Shown here: positions 1 through 12,253 of the stretch, one piece after another
Numbering within the stretch: position 1 is the stretch's first letter
Layout: the number at the start of each line of letters is the position of its first letter
Assembly (NCBI GenBank): GCA_947179155.2
Contig: OX359265.1
Location: forward strand, 7,384,977-7,448,976
DNA: 64,000 nt
Source of the DNA: Hedera helix
Taxonomy: Eukaryota; Streptophyta; Magnoliopsida; Apiales; Araliaceae
Direction of reading: 5' to 3'
Program-made: the position numbers and the translations under genes
Notes under the pieces: model-generated
Told to the model about the DNA's origin: nothing
Databases searched by the model: none
Seen by the model: the letters and a program-made list of their open reading frames with translations, nothing else

Positions 1-377
1 TATTCTAACCCATAAGTATTAAATTACTAAATGGACTAATAAATATTATTATTAATATTTCACATTATTTACATTAATTAATAATCATATTAATTAATTT
101 ATTATATTTAATTCCCTCATTATATTCAATTTAATTGAATATTTAATTAATATGAAACTTATCAATTATTTTGATATTAAAACTTTAGGGTTTGTTCACT
201 AATTTAATAACATATTAGTGACCCCCTTTAATTAATTTTAGTAATTAATTACATAATTATTTAATCACATAATTAATTAATCACATAAAATGATTTAAAT
301 AATCTCGTAAAACTAACTCGTTGGAAATTAAATTAATAATTTAATTAATAAAGACGTGAAAATTCTAGGACATTACA
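1..377. repeat. Possible LTR terminus at window edge
   Basis: AT-rich sequence ending at 371-377 in CATTACA, preceded by a GAAAATTCTAGGA stretch. This resembles the TTACA-3' ends of the better-defined LTRs in this window (for example at 51612). The other end lies outside the window and no target-site duplication can be checked, so this is a weak call. Confidence 0.25.
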
Positions 378-2933
378 AATAGCATTCTTTGTTTCGAATT
401 ATAAATTTAATATTATTTTTTTTAAATTAATCTTAAATATTTTAAAATTTAAAATTAACATAATTTAATTAAATTTTAAAAATAATAAATTTTATAATTA
501 AAAATACCTTTTACGTAGTTAATTTTGAGTTTGACAATAATTAAAATTAATTTTAAAAAATTCAATATATCAAATTATTGCGTTCATATATTATTAGCTT
601 CTATTTTATTTTATCCATATAATCATTATGTAGATTTAAACTTGAAGTATAGGAATGCGTTTAGTAGTTCGTAGGAGACTAATCAGATAATTCTTATGTC
701 ACATACATTCAAAATTTAAAATTAAAATTGTTTGGCGTTTTTATTTTAGACAAAAACCCTAATTTATAGACAAAAATTCTAATCTTCATCTTTAGATCTA
801 GAGAGACTTCTTTTTATTTTGAAGAGACTCTTTTCAAGATCTATTTTCTTATACTCCAATTATTTCCTCTTTATTGTGAAGTTTATTTTTTCCTTTTGAC
901 TTGCTTTTTTCATGATATGACTGATTTTATTTTATTTTTGTTAGAGGATTTCATTATCATATCTTGAAAGACTTTATTTTTTCTAGTTGGATTTTTTTTT
1001 TCGTTTATGAGAATTTTTTTCTATGCATAAATGATTGAAGATAAATTGTTTAAATTTGGATGTAACGTTATCACGACGACATATTCTTCATTTGCTCGTA
1101 TTAAAAAATTGTTCAAATCTGCATATTCTGTTATTAATTTTGAATTATAATTATTCTTAGAAATATATCCTGTGTTCACTAACTGTTATTACGATTGATC
1201 ATTTTTCTGATTATATGTTATTATGTTTAAAATAATCATCATTTTAATTTTTTTGTAATGTAATTTTTTTTTATCATTTATAACAATTTATAATTTTAAT
1301 ATATTTCAATCGATTAGACTCTTCAATAAAAAAAATAAAAAAATAAACTTATATTTTATTTTTATCCATATGATTTGAATATCCTGACGGTCTTCATGTT
1401 ATTAGTCATATAGTAATGTTATTAGCTAGGTTTTGTACGCGTAATAGAAATTTGATATAATTTAAATGTAATACAATAGAGTTATAATATAATAATAATA
1501 ATAATTTATTATGAGATATTTATTTAGTTAATTATTGATATTTATGTAATAATTATAATATTATTATATTATATTTAAAATTATGTTTAATTTATTAAAT
1601 TATATAATATATACAATAAATAAAATAAATTGTAAATTAAAATATCAAATATGTTATAATTATTATTATTTTTTCTTTTATAATTTTTTACAACGAGTCA
1701 ATATATTAATTAAAAAATATAATAAAAAACTTAAAAATTGATCTAATAACATTACACTTATAATAGAGTAATACATATAATAAAAAATTAAATATAATAA
1801 ATTTCACATATATATAATAATTTATTACATTATGAAACAATTAAATTAATTTAACCCAAACCAAATAACACTTTTAACTCTAAGCTTAGGAAAATGCAAA
1901 TGTGATAACCAAAAAAGTCAAACTGCAGAACCTGAACCAAGTCACAAGATTGACTAGATACAGTTTCCACTTGACTTGTTTTGGTCACGACGACATCTCC
2001 CCGTAATCATTTCGTTTCCCTAAATAAGTCAGAAAAAGATTATTACAATATTATTTCAAACTAATTAAACAACCCAATCCATCCTTTGAATACAATAATA
2101 TTACTACAATAGTACAAAACAGTCCAATTAAATATTAAAATACATTATTAATCAGAAAGAAGGTCTAACTACGGCTGATGAACGTGACAAATACTCATAA
2201 AAAAATAATTATATTTTAAAATAATATATTTTTTAATTTGGCATTTTGTGAAACTGCTTAACTCATCAAAATTACAAATGCCATTTGTCGTTTCACAAAT
2301 GATCTGAGTTTTTGACTTAATTAGTTTCTTAATCAGATGATTATTAAGTTGATAATATATAATTTAGAAGATTATTAATAATAATACACTCACTTAAGTG
2401 TTGCTTTTAAATAAAGTTTGAACACTTCACTCCAAATCTCCAATCCTACGGGGGGCCATTGGCCAAGGAAAAGGACGATTCTCCCACTAATTTTTGTCCA
2501 ATCAATGAAAAAATGATACCCTTTAACCTACTCCCAAAGCTCAGCTAATATTATATAATTAATTAATATATTATATATTATACTTCTGATTCAATCTCAA
2601 GATCAATAATCCTCCAATTAATTAATGATGGGCATCTTTGAAAGTTTTAGAATGTTATAATTAATGGTACTATGTGTCACATGCATTTAAACATTATCAC
2701 ATGAAATCTTGATTTTTTTAAAAAATTAAATCAATGGACTTCTTTACAAATTGTTCTAAAATAAAATATTAAATTAAATCAATAAATTATTATTTCATTA
2801 AAATAAAATACTAGCTTCGTTCCATAATTTAAAATTAAAATGAATTTTTTTTATTTCAAAATAAATAAGCAAAATGAATTTAAAAAAAAAATACTTAATT
2901 GTTATATTATTATTATTTGTGAATAATAAAATG
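378..2933. other. Intergenic, no gene seen
   Basis: Extremely AT-rich DNA with stops in all frames and only short chance ORFs. A CTTCGTTCCATAATTT motif near 2815 resembles a Stowaway-type terminus, but I found no matching opposite end. Confidence 0.6.
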
Positions 2934-3033
2934 ATAAGGTGGGTTTCCTATTTTATACATTTTCAATTTAAATGTCAACTTCTTTATGGTTTACTGATCA
3001 CAAGATCAGAAAAAATAGGAAACCCCACCTTAT
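2934..3033. repeat. Short inverted repeat (hairpin, ~21-bp arms)
   Basis: Left arm 2934-2954 (ATAAGGTGGGTTTCCTATTTT) is matched by the reverse complement of 3012-3033, with one extra C in the right arm. The arms flank a spacer of about 57 nt. It could be a tiny MITE or a small-RNA foldback. No clear target-site duplication was found and the arms match no miRNA I know. Confidence 0.7.
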
Positions 3034-3428
3034 ATTAAACATTAGATATATTAGACTTCATGGCAATGGCGATACAGATCAGTGGGATATTAACAATTTT
3101 GTTAAAAATAATAATTCGGGAGGACATTATTTTTCACTCGTTTCTAGATCAATGATGAAGTTGATACTATAATAAACACATTATTAATTTGAATTGTTTT
3201 TTTTTTCTTAGTCTTCATAAAGAAATTGCAGCGAAATTGTTTAGAAGCTGACATACAAATTAATATTATTTTAGGTTCGTTTCAAACTGAATTGAATTAA
3301 AAAAAAATAATTAGTAATAATTGTATGGTCAGAAATCACAGTCATCAACCAAAAATAATGTGTAATTGTGACAATAATTTAGCTCCATGACATATGCAAC
3401 TAACTTACATTAAAAAAGATAAACTAAG

Positions 3429-3430
<2 letters not shown>

Positions 3431-3503
<73 letters not shown>
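3431..3503. repeat. (AC)n(AT)n compound microsatellite
   Basis: About 32 bp of AC repeats run straight into about 40 bp of AT repeats. Confidence 0.95.
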
Positions 3504-3504
<1 letters not shown>

Positions 3505-3506
<2 letters not shown>

Positions 3507-4880
3507 TCCGTATGAAGCGTATAAAATTCGTACCTATGGCTTACCTAATCACATATGGTGGCACAAGTTTAAGGCATCAAACAAATCCACGTTGTTCTAG
3601 GTGGGAAAGGCCCCTAACAATTGCATATACTATTATCCCTTTTAAAATTAATTGAAAATGTTTTTATATTCAAAGTTGCTTTGATTCATTAAAATTAAAA
3701 AAGTAAGATATTTTAGAATTTATAATAATATTTAAATAATTTATAATTTTTTAAGTTGTGTTAAAATTAAATTATCATATTAATTTTAAATTTAAAAATT
3801 ATTAAATTTGTGGGATATAAACTCATGAGATGTCAAGTCAAATTAAAATTGGGTTCCATGATAAGCATTGCTGGCATGTTTTTTTTTCTTTTATGTTTTT
3901 GAATTTGGATTAGAATGGCAAGGAGCCATACAATCCGTGTGGGATTGAACAGAAAAAGAAAGCATAGGATTTTAATCCTTTTTTTGGGTTCCAAGTAAGC
4001 TAGTGGCGGAGTAAATCCTAATATTATTAGGATTTTAAATGACTGCTAGTGAAACCCACTTGGAATTGGATATCATATACCATATATCTACAGCTCCTAC
4101 GTGGGTGAATAATCCAACCAAAAAAAAGTTAATATAATAACTTTTGATATTACTTTTTTCAGCATTAACCTATTTTTTTTTTTAATTGACGAGTCACTCT
4201 TTTTAATATCTCTTATTTAATTCATTAAGAGTATCTATCAATTCTATCAAATCTCTCTATTTGATGAGTTTATCTATCAATATTTCTCATTTAATTTACC
4301 AAAAATTTTCTCGAAAAGAGTCTACTACTTACTCAAAGAGTATATAATTTATCAAATATTCATAATTCAATGAGCTTAGCCATCACGTCTCTTCTTAACT
4401 ACGAGCCCACATTTTTCAATATCTCTTGTCAAGAGCCAATCAAGAGCCTATGTGAGAAGAGTTTATCACACCACTTACTTAATGAATTATTTTAGTCTAT
4501 CATGCTCAATTAATTCATACCATACCCATGACCCAATCCATAGTTATGACTATTAAATTTACACGCACCAAACAATATAAAATAAAGAGAGATAAAATAA
4601 CATAAGACTTACACATGAAAAACTCTTAAAAAAAAATCGCAGGGTAAATTTCAAATCTACACTATATCAATAATAATGGGTTGACAATAATTCTTCTAAT
4701 TTTTACGGCTTAAAACTTAAAGTTTCACAATACCACAATATAACTTTTTATACGGACTATAATAAGTAAAATCATCCCTTCCACGATAATACAACTTTTT
4801 TGCACAAAATATAAAACTCACAAAAACTTTCTTCCTCACACAATACAAAACTCAGAATGCTATATGACTTTTGATTATGT
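3505..4880. other. Intergenic, no gene seen
   Basis: AT-rich sequence without long ORFs. No terminal motifs or duplications recognised. Confidence 0.6.
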
Positions 4881-5350
4881 TACACTTCAAAAATTAAATA
4901 TAAGACTTTATTTATAGAGTACCTATAATTTTTTTCTTCTTATTCAAAATAGGATACGTCTAAAATAAAACTCCTACTACAAATAGAATTACTTTCCAAA
5001 ATAATACTCTAATTAAAAATTAGATTTCTTCCTTTTCAAAATAGCATTTTTTTTAAAAAAAAATATGATGCGAGGAGTATCCCAACAAACTCAAATCTAT
5101 CCAGACCTGAAGTTGAAGTATTTGAGAATTCGTGTTAAGGGATGAATTTGTGGGATACTCCTTGAATCTTATTTGGAAATAGATTACTATTATGAAAAGG
5201 AAGAAGTCCTACTTTTAATAGGAGTATTATTTTGAAAAGTAATTCTATTTATAATAAGACTTTTATTTTAAAAGTGTTATATTTTGAATAAAAAGAAAAA
5301 AATTATAGGTACTCTATAAATTGATTCTTATGTTTAATTGTTGAAGTGTA
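4881..5350. mobile_element. Long palindromic MITE or foldback element
   Basis: The left half, starting TACACTTCAA, is an imperfect inverted copy of the right half, ending TTGAAGTGTA at 5350. Matching blocks include TTTATAGAGTACCTATAATT on the left and its complement near 5305-5325. The motif GGAGTATCCCA near 5075 is mirrored at 5152-5164. Nearly the whole 470 bp folds on itself around 5110-5120. No coding capacity. The right end overlaps the proposed LTR start at 5347, so one of the two borders is a few bases off. Confidence 0.65.
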
Positions 5351-5798
5351 GAATTTTATCCGCACGTTCAACCACAGGTTTGGACCGGGACCTGCACATA
5401 AAGAACTACTAAAAGTAGTGACGACTTAAGCCGCAAAGGGATACCTCCGGTGTGAGAGTAAGTACAAGTTTCAAGATGTGTTAACAATAGAGGTAGAAAA
5501 TATTTAGTAGGGTAAAATAAGATATGTATACCTCAATTATTCGCTATGTATTTATAGTACTCATATTGCTCAACAAGACTCTAATTCCTAATAGGAATTG
5601 TGTAGTAAAATCCTTGTTGGATAAGGTAAATGCCACGTTAATCAATGCTGGATATGTGACTCTCATACCAATTAGTATTAAATATAGTAACTAGTTAGTA
5701 TCCGAATTAATAAGGAAAGCGATCCCAAGCCTAATGGACTACAGGGCCAAGCCCAACATCGGTAGTCCATTTATGCTAGTAAAATACGCAGCCCAACA
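5347..5798 (-). repeat. 3' LTR of the decayed gypsy-like element
   Basis: Read on the minus strand it starts TGTTGGGCTGCG (at 5798) directly after a polypurine tract, and ends ATTCTACA (at 5347). Its promoter-distal half matches 14145-14371, with shared blocks such as GACCTGCACATAAAGAAC, CAAGATGTGTTAACAAT and TTTATAGTACTCATA. Length is about 452 bp. Confidence 0.6.
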
Positions 5799-5813
5799 TT
5801 GCCCCCTTCACTC
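5799..5813 (-). other. Polypurine tract next to the 3' LTR
   Basis: On the minus strand the sequence reads GGAGTGAAGGGGGCAA immediately before the LTR start TGTTGGG. This is the expected place and composition for a plus-strand priming site. It also fixes the element's orientation as minus. Confidence 0.55.
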
Positions 5814-5917
5814 CTTCAACATATGAAATGGGTTGGAGGAGTAGATGACAGGCTGTAGGAGTCTAAAGATTGCAATGACCGAGGGAAAGCTCCTTCGGGA
5901 GCCCATATGTGACGCCC

Positions 5918-8593
5918 CTAAATTTGGGCCTACATAGCTCAATTTGAGACGCCGTAAAATACACGATAACTAAAACAAACAGTACATAGAACAGAAATAC
6001 ATAACTCAATAATACACAACTAAGTATTCACTATTATTGTCACACTATATACAATATGTGAAAACTACTACAGCTATCTCTCGGATCTTTACTCAATTCT
6101 CCGGCTAGACCCAACTATTCTCTCATTTCTTGAAGAACAATGGAACAAAAAAGAAAGGGTGAGCTCAAATAGCCCAGTAAAAAATATCATGACTAAGATA
6201 ACAATGAATAAATTATCATTAGTCTTCAACAGTTGAGTTATTGATAGAATATAATAAACAACAAGTTTTAAATCAATAATAGCAGTGGAATGAGCAATCC
6301 ATTAGAAGAATTATGTAGACTATGATGTCCACTAGCTTCTCTTTTTAAGAAAAATATCATCAACTTTTATCATCTTAATCATCACTGGTCATGATGATAT
6401 AAATTCACAGTTCCTGATCATAATCATGCAAGTCAATAGTTCATCTTTGCACTAGGGGCCAAAGATATTCAAATATAACACCAATGATCATGATTATACT
6501 AGTCTTCAGCATTTGGTTATAATCATACCAAACAACAGTTCTTCTTTGCCCCAGGCCAAAGAGAACAGTCACCATGTGCCCTAAAAGACACACAACAATT
6601 ATATCACCTTTATCATATCATCTATGCCCTAGACCACATATATTCACAACAACATGATTCTTGATTATTAAAATAACAACAATGATATGATGAACAGAAG
6701 AAATAAGATCAAAAGTTTATGATTTTACTTTGTGCAGATTCAAATAATGTCCAAATTGTCAACATGATGTGGACTCAAATTTAAGAACGATATTCAAGAT
6801 TCACAATTCAGAATAGCGGTTAAAGTTCAATAGAAAGATTTAGAAAAATAGGAAGGTTCAATTGAAATGATATTAGATGAAGCACAAACTATTAAAGAAC
6901 ATATAATTATTTCAGGAAACTTTACCAAATAGTACTTACCATAGTAAGTTAAGAGTATGAAAATAATGATACCCCATACCTTAACACGTAACTGGATATG
7001 AAGTTGATCAACATATATATTTATAATTTAATTAGTAACTACTACATATAATTTCATGGTGTATACTACTTCGTATGAAATCATCAAAAATGATTTGATA
7101 GAATAACTTCAATATAGTTTTTGAAAGAAAATAATATTTCAAAATAAATCTTCCAAAGGAAGCTTTTCAAAATAAATATTCTAAAGGAAAAGTCTTCTAA
7201 AAGAAGATTTATAAACACCATGTGACGTGTGCGGTTGCTTATATAACCTTTATAAAAACACTTACTTGAATAATACTCGTACACTTACAAATCTTCACAA
7301 ATACTTAAGATGACTTTAACACACTCAAAGAGAACTTACACAAAGTAATATTTATAGAGTGAAATAAATAATAAGTAAGGAAGTTTTTATGTAAAATCCT
7401 TAAGTTAAGACCTCTATTTATAGCCAAAAATCTTATCATAAACTAAGATTTTCTAATTTAATCCAAACTGTATATTTTAAGATAGTGTTTAATCCATACC
7501 ACTCATTTCATCTTTTAAGATTTCCTTAATCTAAACCATTCATTTAAAGATCATCTTTAATCTACACCGTTCATTTCAAATTCTATAATTATTATATTAT
7601 CTTTAATTTATACCATTCATTTCAGATCTCCTTTAATCTATATCATTCAATTAACTTTATATATAAAACAACTAACTTTATAAATCAACTAACTTTATAT
7701 ATAAAACAACTAACTTTATATAAATTAATTAACTTTATATATAAAAACAAATAATTTTATATAATTTATCACAATAAAATAATTTACTTTATATAATTTA
7801 TATAAAGTAAATAATTTTATATAAATTATTATAATAAAAATGAATAACTTTATATAATTTATTATAATAAAAATTAATAACTTTATCAATTCAATTATTC
7901 AATAATAATTCACAATTATTCATTATTATGACTAATTATTATATATGCAGTATAGTTGGCTTTCTGAGTTAGATAAGCAGAAAAATTAACTAATAATGGA
8001 ATACAACAGTTTAATCAACATCATAAAAGAGATAACAATAATGCTGAAAATAAATAAGAAAATAGCACGTTACTGTGTAATGACAATTATTGATTCAATA
8101 ATGTGAATTACTGTGCATATGTTACTGTGACAATTATCAGCTCAATAATATGAATTATTATGCATGTGACAATTATTGGTTCAATAAAATCAATATAGTG
8201 CAATAGCCACTTTATCAGTTCAATAATATAAAACACTGTGCAATACCGAGTGCTACTGTGCATTACCGTATGTTACTATTCTTTTATCACCGGGTATTTT
8301 AATAGTTAAAAGTGATAGTACCGTTGACGATATTTATTTAGAAAGGTTATATATGTCACTTGTTATATCCAACAATAATTCATTGTGGGGGTCCACCAAT
8401 ATTTGGTTATTTCGGCGTCGTAGTACATATTGAATGTTCCCCGATAGAACGAATATTCTCCGACAAGATAAAATTTGTACAAACTTTTCTTAATTTTCAC
8501 TTTTGTCAATTTATTCATTTACCGTTTTCAAAAATATATATATAATTTTTTTTTTAATTTATATTTATATTTAATAAAAGTCGGAGTTTTACA
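5918..8593 (-). mobile_element. Solo LTR (2.7 kb) inserted in a minisatellite
   Basis: On the plus strand it reads TGTGACGCCCC...GAGTTTTACA, so the minus strand begins TGTAAAACTCCGAC and ends GGGGCGTCACA (TG...CA). Flanking 5-mers are CCATA (5913-5917) and CCAGA (8594-8598), a target-site duplication with one change. Removing it rejoins the 39-bp minisatellite unit seen on both sides, which supports the borders. The minus-strand segment TTTACTGGGCTATTTGAGCTC resembles chromovirus-type LTRs. There is no internal region, so this is a solo LTR. Confidence 0.7.
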
Positions 8594-9049
8594 CCAGAGG
8601 TATCAGATTGAATGGAAAGCTTCTTCGAAAGCCCGGTGGCATTAGACTGAAGGGAAAGCTCTTTCGGGAGCCTTAAGGAATCAGACTGAAGGGAAAACCC
8701 CTTTGAGAGCCCGAAGGCATCAAACCAAAGGGAAAGTTCCTTCGAGAGCCCGAAGGTATCAGACTGGAGGGAAGACTCATATGAGAGTCTGAAGGCATCA
8801 GACCAAAGGAAAAACTCTTTCGAGAGCCTAGAGACATTAGATTGAAGAAAAAGCTCATTTGAAAACTCGAAGACATCAGACCGAAGGGGAAGCTCATTTG
8901 GGAGCTTGAAGTCATCATATCGAAGGGAAGACTCCCTTGGGAGCCCAAAGGCATCAAACTAAAGGGAAAACTCATTCGGGAGTTTGGAAGCATCATACCA
9001 AAGGAAAAGTTTCTTCGGAAACCCAGAGGCATCAGACCGAAGGAAAACT
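8594..9049. repeat. 39-bp minisatellite, about 12 copies
   Basis: Degenerate tandem units of 39 bp share the form ATCAGACYGAAGGGAAAGCTC followed by TTTCGGGAGCCCGAAGGC. One more unit lies at about 5878-5917, on the far side of the inserted solo LTR. The length is a multiple of three, so the minus strand encodes 13-residue repeats. Confidence 0.85.
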
Positions 9050-9299
9050 GAAAAAATATTACTTTTAAAAATTTGAACAAAGTATGCTTTCGGGTGATCG
9101 AAAAAATATTGTTTTTGAGAATCCGAAGAAAGTATACTTTCGGGAGGCTGAAGAAATATTTCTTTTGAAAAACAGAAGAAAATACGCTTTCGGGAGGAAA
9201 AAAGCTCTTTCGAGATTCCAAGACAACTAATTCGAAGATAAAGGTTTTTAAGGTTTTAAGGACGTCAGACCAAATGCGAAGCTTAGTTAAAATTTTCAT
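8673..9299 (-). other. ORF of 208 codons over the minisatellite, 13-residue repeats
   Basis: The minus strand stays open for 208 codons from an ATG at 9299. The C-terminal half is a run of 13-residue units of the type LMPSGSxxxFPFG. The ORF is probably a by-product of the 39-bp period inside the decayed retroelement, not a host gene. The protein is unusually rich in Ser, Phe and Leu, has no recognised domain, and its end is defined only by loss of the frame. Confidence 0.3.
9050..9199. repeat. 50-bp tandem repeat, three copies
   Basis: Units begin at 9050, 9100 and 9150 with GAARAAATATT and end near CTTTCGGG. This second array follows directly on the 39-bp array and shares its CTTTCGGGAG core, so the two probably arose from the same sequence. 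Confidence 0.8.
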
Positions 9300-10371
9300 T
9301 CTCTTTTTATATAGGACGATTAAGGCATAAAAGCTAAGTAAGACTATAATTGTTAAACCCAGTGTTGCTGCATTTTCTCATGCTCTTGAAATAGTTCGTG
9401 TGCCAGCTCTTGCTCTGACTCACGGCCCATTCTCATCCTCAAGGGCACTTTTCTTCTGTTGACTTTCTATCCTTCTAATATTAGCTATAAAGAGCCTCTA
9501 CAACCGTCACCCACTTCTAAGGTGATGACTTCAGCTGTATAAAGGATCAGAGGCAAAGAAAAAAAAGAATGCCAAATACAAGAGCACTTCGGACCTCTAG
9601 CCTGTTGCAAAGAGGCAAAAACATATCGACCGAGAGGTCCTACCTTACTGGTGCAGGGGCTCTTCAATCTAAGGTCTTCGAGTTCGCCCAACAGATGATC
9701 CGAGAGAAGGGGCGTTCTTCTGAAAGGTTTTAGATTTGTTCTTACTAATCATCCTAAAGACTAACGTCAATTTTTCCTTGTAGTCTTGTGTGTAACTTTT
9801 TGGGTAAATAATTTTTTTAAACGTTTGATGAAAAATATTCTCTTCTTCTAATGATGAGTTCTGTGTCTTTTACATTGTATCTATTTGCTAGCTTAACAGT
9901 TATATTCCCTTACCTCTAGCCTTATTTGATAAACTGAAGTTAAGGCTAAAAAACTAAAACTAAGCGATGCATTTAAACATAAAACAATAATGTGATAAAA
10001 CAGAACTATTATAGTTTTTGATATCGAAGATGTAACATAATTGGTTAAAATAACCTCAAAAAAATGTACACATATGATTGCTGATAATATCATTGAACCG
10101 TATGCCATCTTTGAGAGATAGGTTTTATGTTAGTGGTCTGAAGCTCTTCCACAATCATATGGAGATCTTCTCATATGGGTATAGGCACAACAAGCTTTGG
10201 AAATCCAAGGACTGCTTATTGGTCTCTTCGACTGGTGTAGTTATTGGTCAGAATCACTTTTGGTGAAGTTATTATCCTCTTGGAGTCTTTTCTGCCATAA
10301 TCTTTTTTGTCAGCTCCATCGCTTTCGGGGTCTTTTCTCTAATGATAATCATCATCGAATCTCGAAGAACC
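9300..10371 (-). other. Unassigned interior of the decayed retroelement
   Basis: Less AT-rich than the flanks, with short interrupted ORFs on both strands. By position it lies downstream of gag on the minus strand. I could not recognise protease, reverse transcriptase, RNase H or integrase motifs. Confidence 0.4.
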
Positions 10372-11816
10372 TTAAAGGTTGGCGAGGGCCTCTTCCAACT
10401 CTATAAACTTATGGACCTTCTTATGCCTCCTTGCTAGAGTTCGAGGAGCTTTAGAGATGATTTCTTCAATCAAGCAACTGGACTTGTTTACGTTCAAACC
10501 CATAGTTAGAAATTGAATTACTTGGGTTGAATCTATAGTGGAGATCTCGAACACTACGTCTCTGAACCTTTTCATGTACTGCTGAAGAGTTTCGTTGGGT
10601 CTTTATTTCACCTAAAGTAGCGATGTCGTCACCCTCGCACGCCTCTTATTGCTACCGAAGCGTGTATGAAACTGCTCCTGGAGCTCTTCCCATGAATAAA
10701 TGGAGCGTGATAGTAGTGGTGCACAAATGGCCTACGGCCTGACATTGGTTCAGCCTTAGCCCACCCTGGTTAAAGCCTGGCCTGGTCAAGGCCTAGTCAG
10801 GCTCGACCGGGCCTAAAGGCCATGAACATGCCACATTTTCTTGGCTAAGGTCCAGCCTGGCGAGGCCTACCAACAAGCTCAGCCTAGCTTGGCCTAAAGC
10901 CTAGCCTGGTTCACCCAAAGCCTGGCCCGGCCTGCCAATTTTCTTTGTTTGCGGCTACAATTCTCCCACTGTAGACGAAAACTTCCTTTTTGTGACAACT
11001 CATTCAATAAATTAAATAAAATTAGCGTATTTCAATACGTTCATTCATGCATGTTTGTTTATATACGAATAAAGAAAAACATAAAAACACATTGGGTAGT
11101 GTAAGAATTTTTCTTGCCTAGTAAACAACCTATACTTTTTGCAGACCTTTCATTGCATTTTTATTTTAATAAATACTTAGCGTAAAAACTAGAAATTTAT
11201 TTGTAAAATAATAATAAAAAAAATACTTTTTTTTATTAATGATTGTATAAAATAATACAATATCTTTAAAATTCTACAATATTTTAATTCATTATTGTAA
11301 TTTGTAAGTTGTAATACATTATTTTTAATTAATACATCAATTAAGTTAAAAAATTTAATTGGTGTTTTTAAAATATTTAAAATTATTAAAAAAAAATTGA
11401 ATTGACCAGCTTAGCTTAGCCCGACCTGACCCAAGGCCTAGCCTGCAAGCCTCAGCAGGCCCTCTTTTCAAGCTCCCGGTTTGGCCTGACCTGCAGGCCG
11501 AAAGTCAAAGACTCCTCCCGATCTGGTCAACAGCCAAGGCCTGACAGGTCTAGGCAGGACCAGGCCAGATCGACCTGTTGTGCATGACTACGTGGAGGAA
11601 GAGAGATTATCCACTTTCTCGCCATCTTCTTCAGGGTGGATATGAAAATGTGACACATCGCCGCTACATCATGACCATGAAAGCCAATAGCCTGCTCAAA
11701 AGATAAGGTATGATCATGTGGATCACTTATTCCAACGTACATCTCAAAAATAAGGGTTTTGAGGCTTCTGTCGATCCTAACTTCGTAGAGCTCATTTGTG
11801 AAAGGTGATACATAAG
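10372..11816 (-). pseudogene. Broken gag of a gypsy-like element
   Basis: Minus-strand gag split by the hAT-like insertion at 10714-11590. The N-terminal piece (11816-11591) carries the pattern ISDPHDHTLSFEQAIGFH...MCHIF...LKKMARKW...SLPPRS. The C-terminal piece (10713-10372) continues with SWEELQEQFHTRFG and, after an in-frame stop, MKRFRDVVFEI...VIQFLTMGL and HKKVHKFIELEEA. These are hallmarks of the retrotransposon gag family. At least one stop and the insertion make it non-functional. The upstream end is cut by the LTR-type insertion at 11818. Confidence 0.75.
10714..11590. mobile_element. hAT-like non-autonomous element inside gag
   Basis: Ends are inverted: TAGTGGTGCACAA at 10714 and the complement of TAGTCATGCACAA at 11590. 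Flanking 8-mers are CGTGATAG and CGTGGAGG, an aged 8-bp duplication (5 of 8 match). Taking it out rejoins the gag reading SLPPRS-SWEELQ. Both ends are rich in GGCC/GGCCTGG motifs and the middle is AT-rich. There is no transposase ORF. Confidence 0.65.
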
Positions 11817-11817
11817 A

Positions 11818-12213
11818 TGTAATACCCGGTCATTTTTTAAAAAAGTCCCAGATCAACTTAAACTATCTCTCATGCCTTACATTACATATAAGACCTAACC
11901 CTTTTAGTTTACTTCACCAACATTTAGTAACTCCTATGTGTGAGAGAATTTTGTTATGAGATGGTCTTTTTGATAAGGACCTCCTTAGTTAAAATATTTT
12001 TCGATGTCAAGGACGTGGACGGACTACGAACTTCATAATTTTAGGTATGTCTCTTTTTCTTTCTTTATGTAATTATTTAATTTTTTGTATTAATTTTAAA
12101 TTTTGTATGCCATTTATTTTGTTAGTTGATATATTTTGGTATATCTTTGTTAATAATTAACATTTTAAAATATTAAATTAATATTTTCGTAACTCTAAAG
12201 TTTTGACCGGAAA

Positions 12214-12253
<40 letters not shown>

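Noticed and set aside
8594..9199. CRISPR-like array
   Set aside because: The units are contiguous tandem repeats without unique spacers, in a plant genome; this is a minisatellite.
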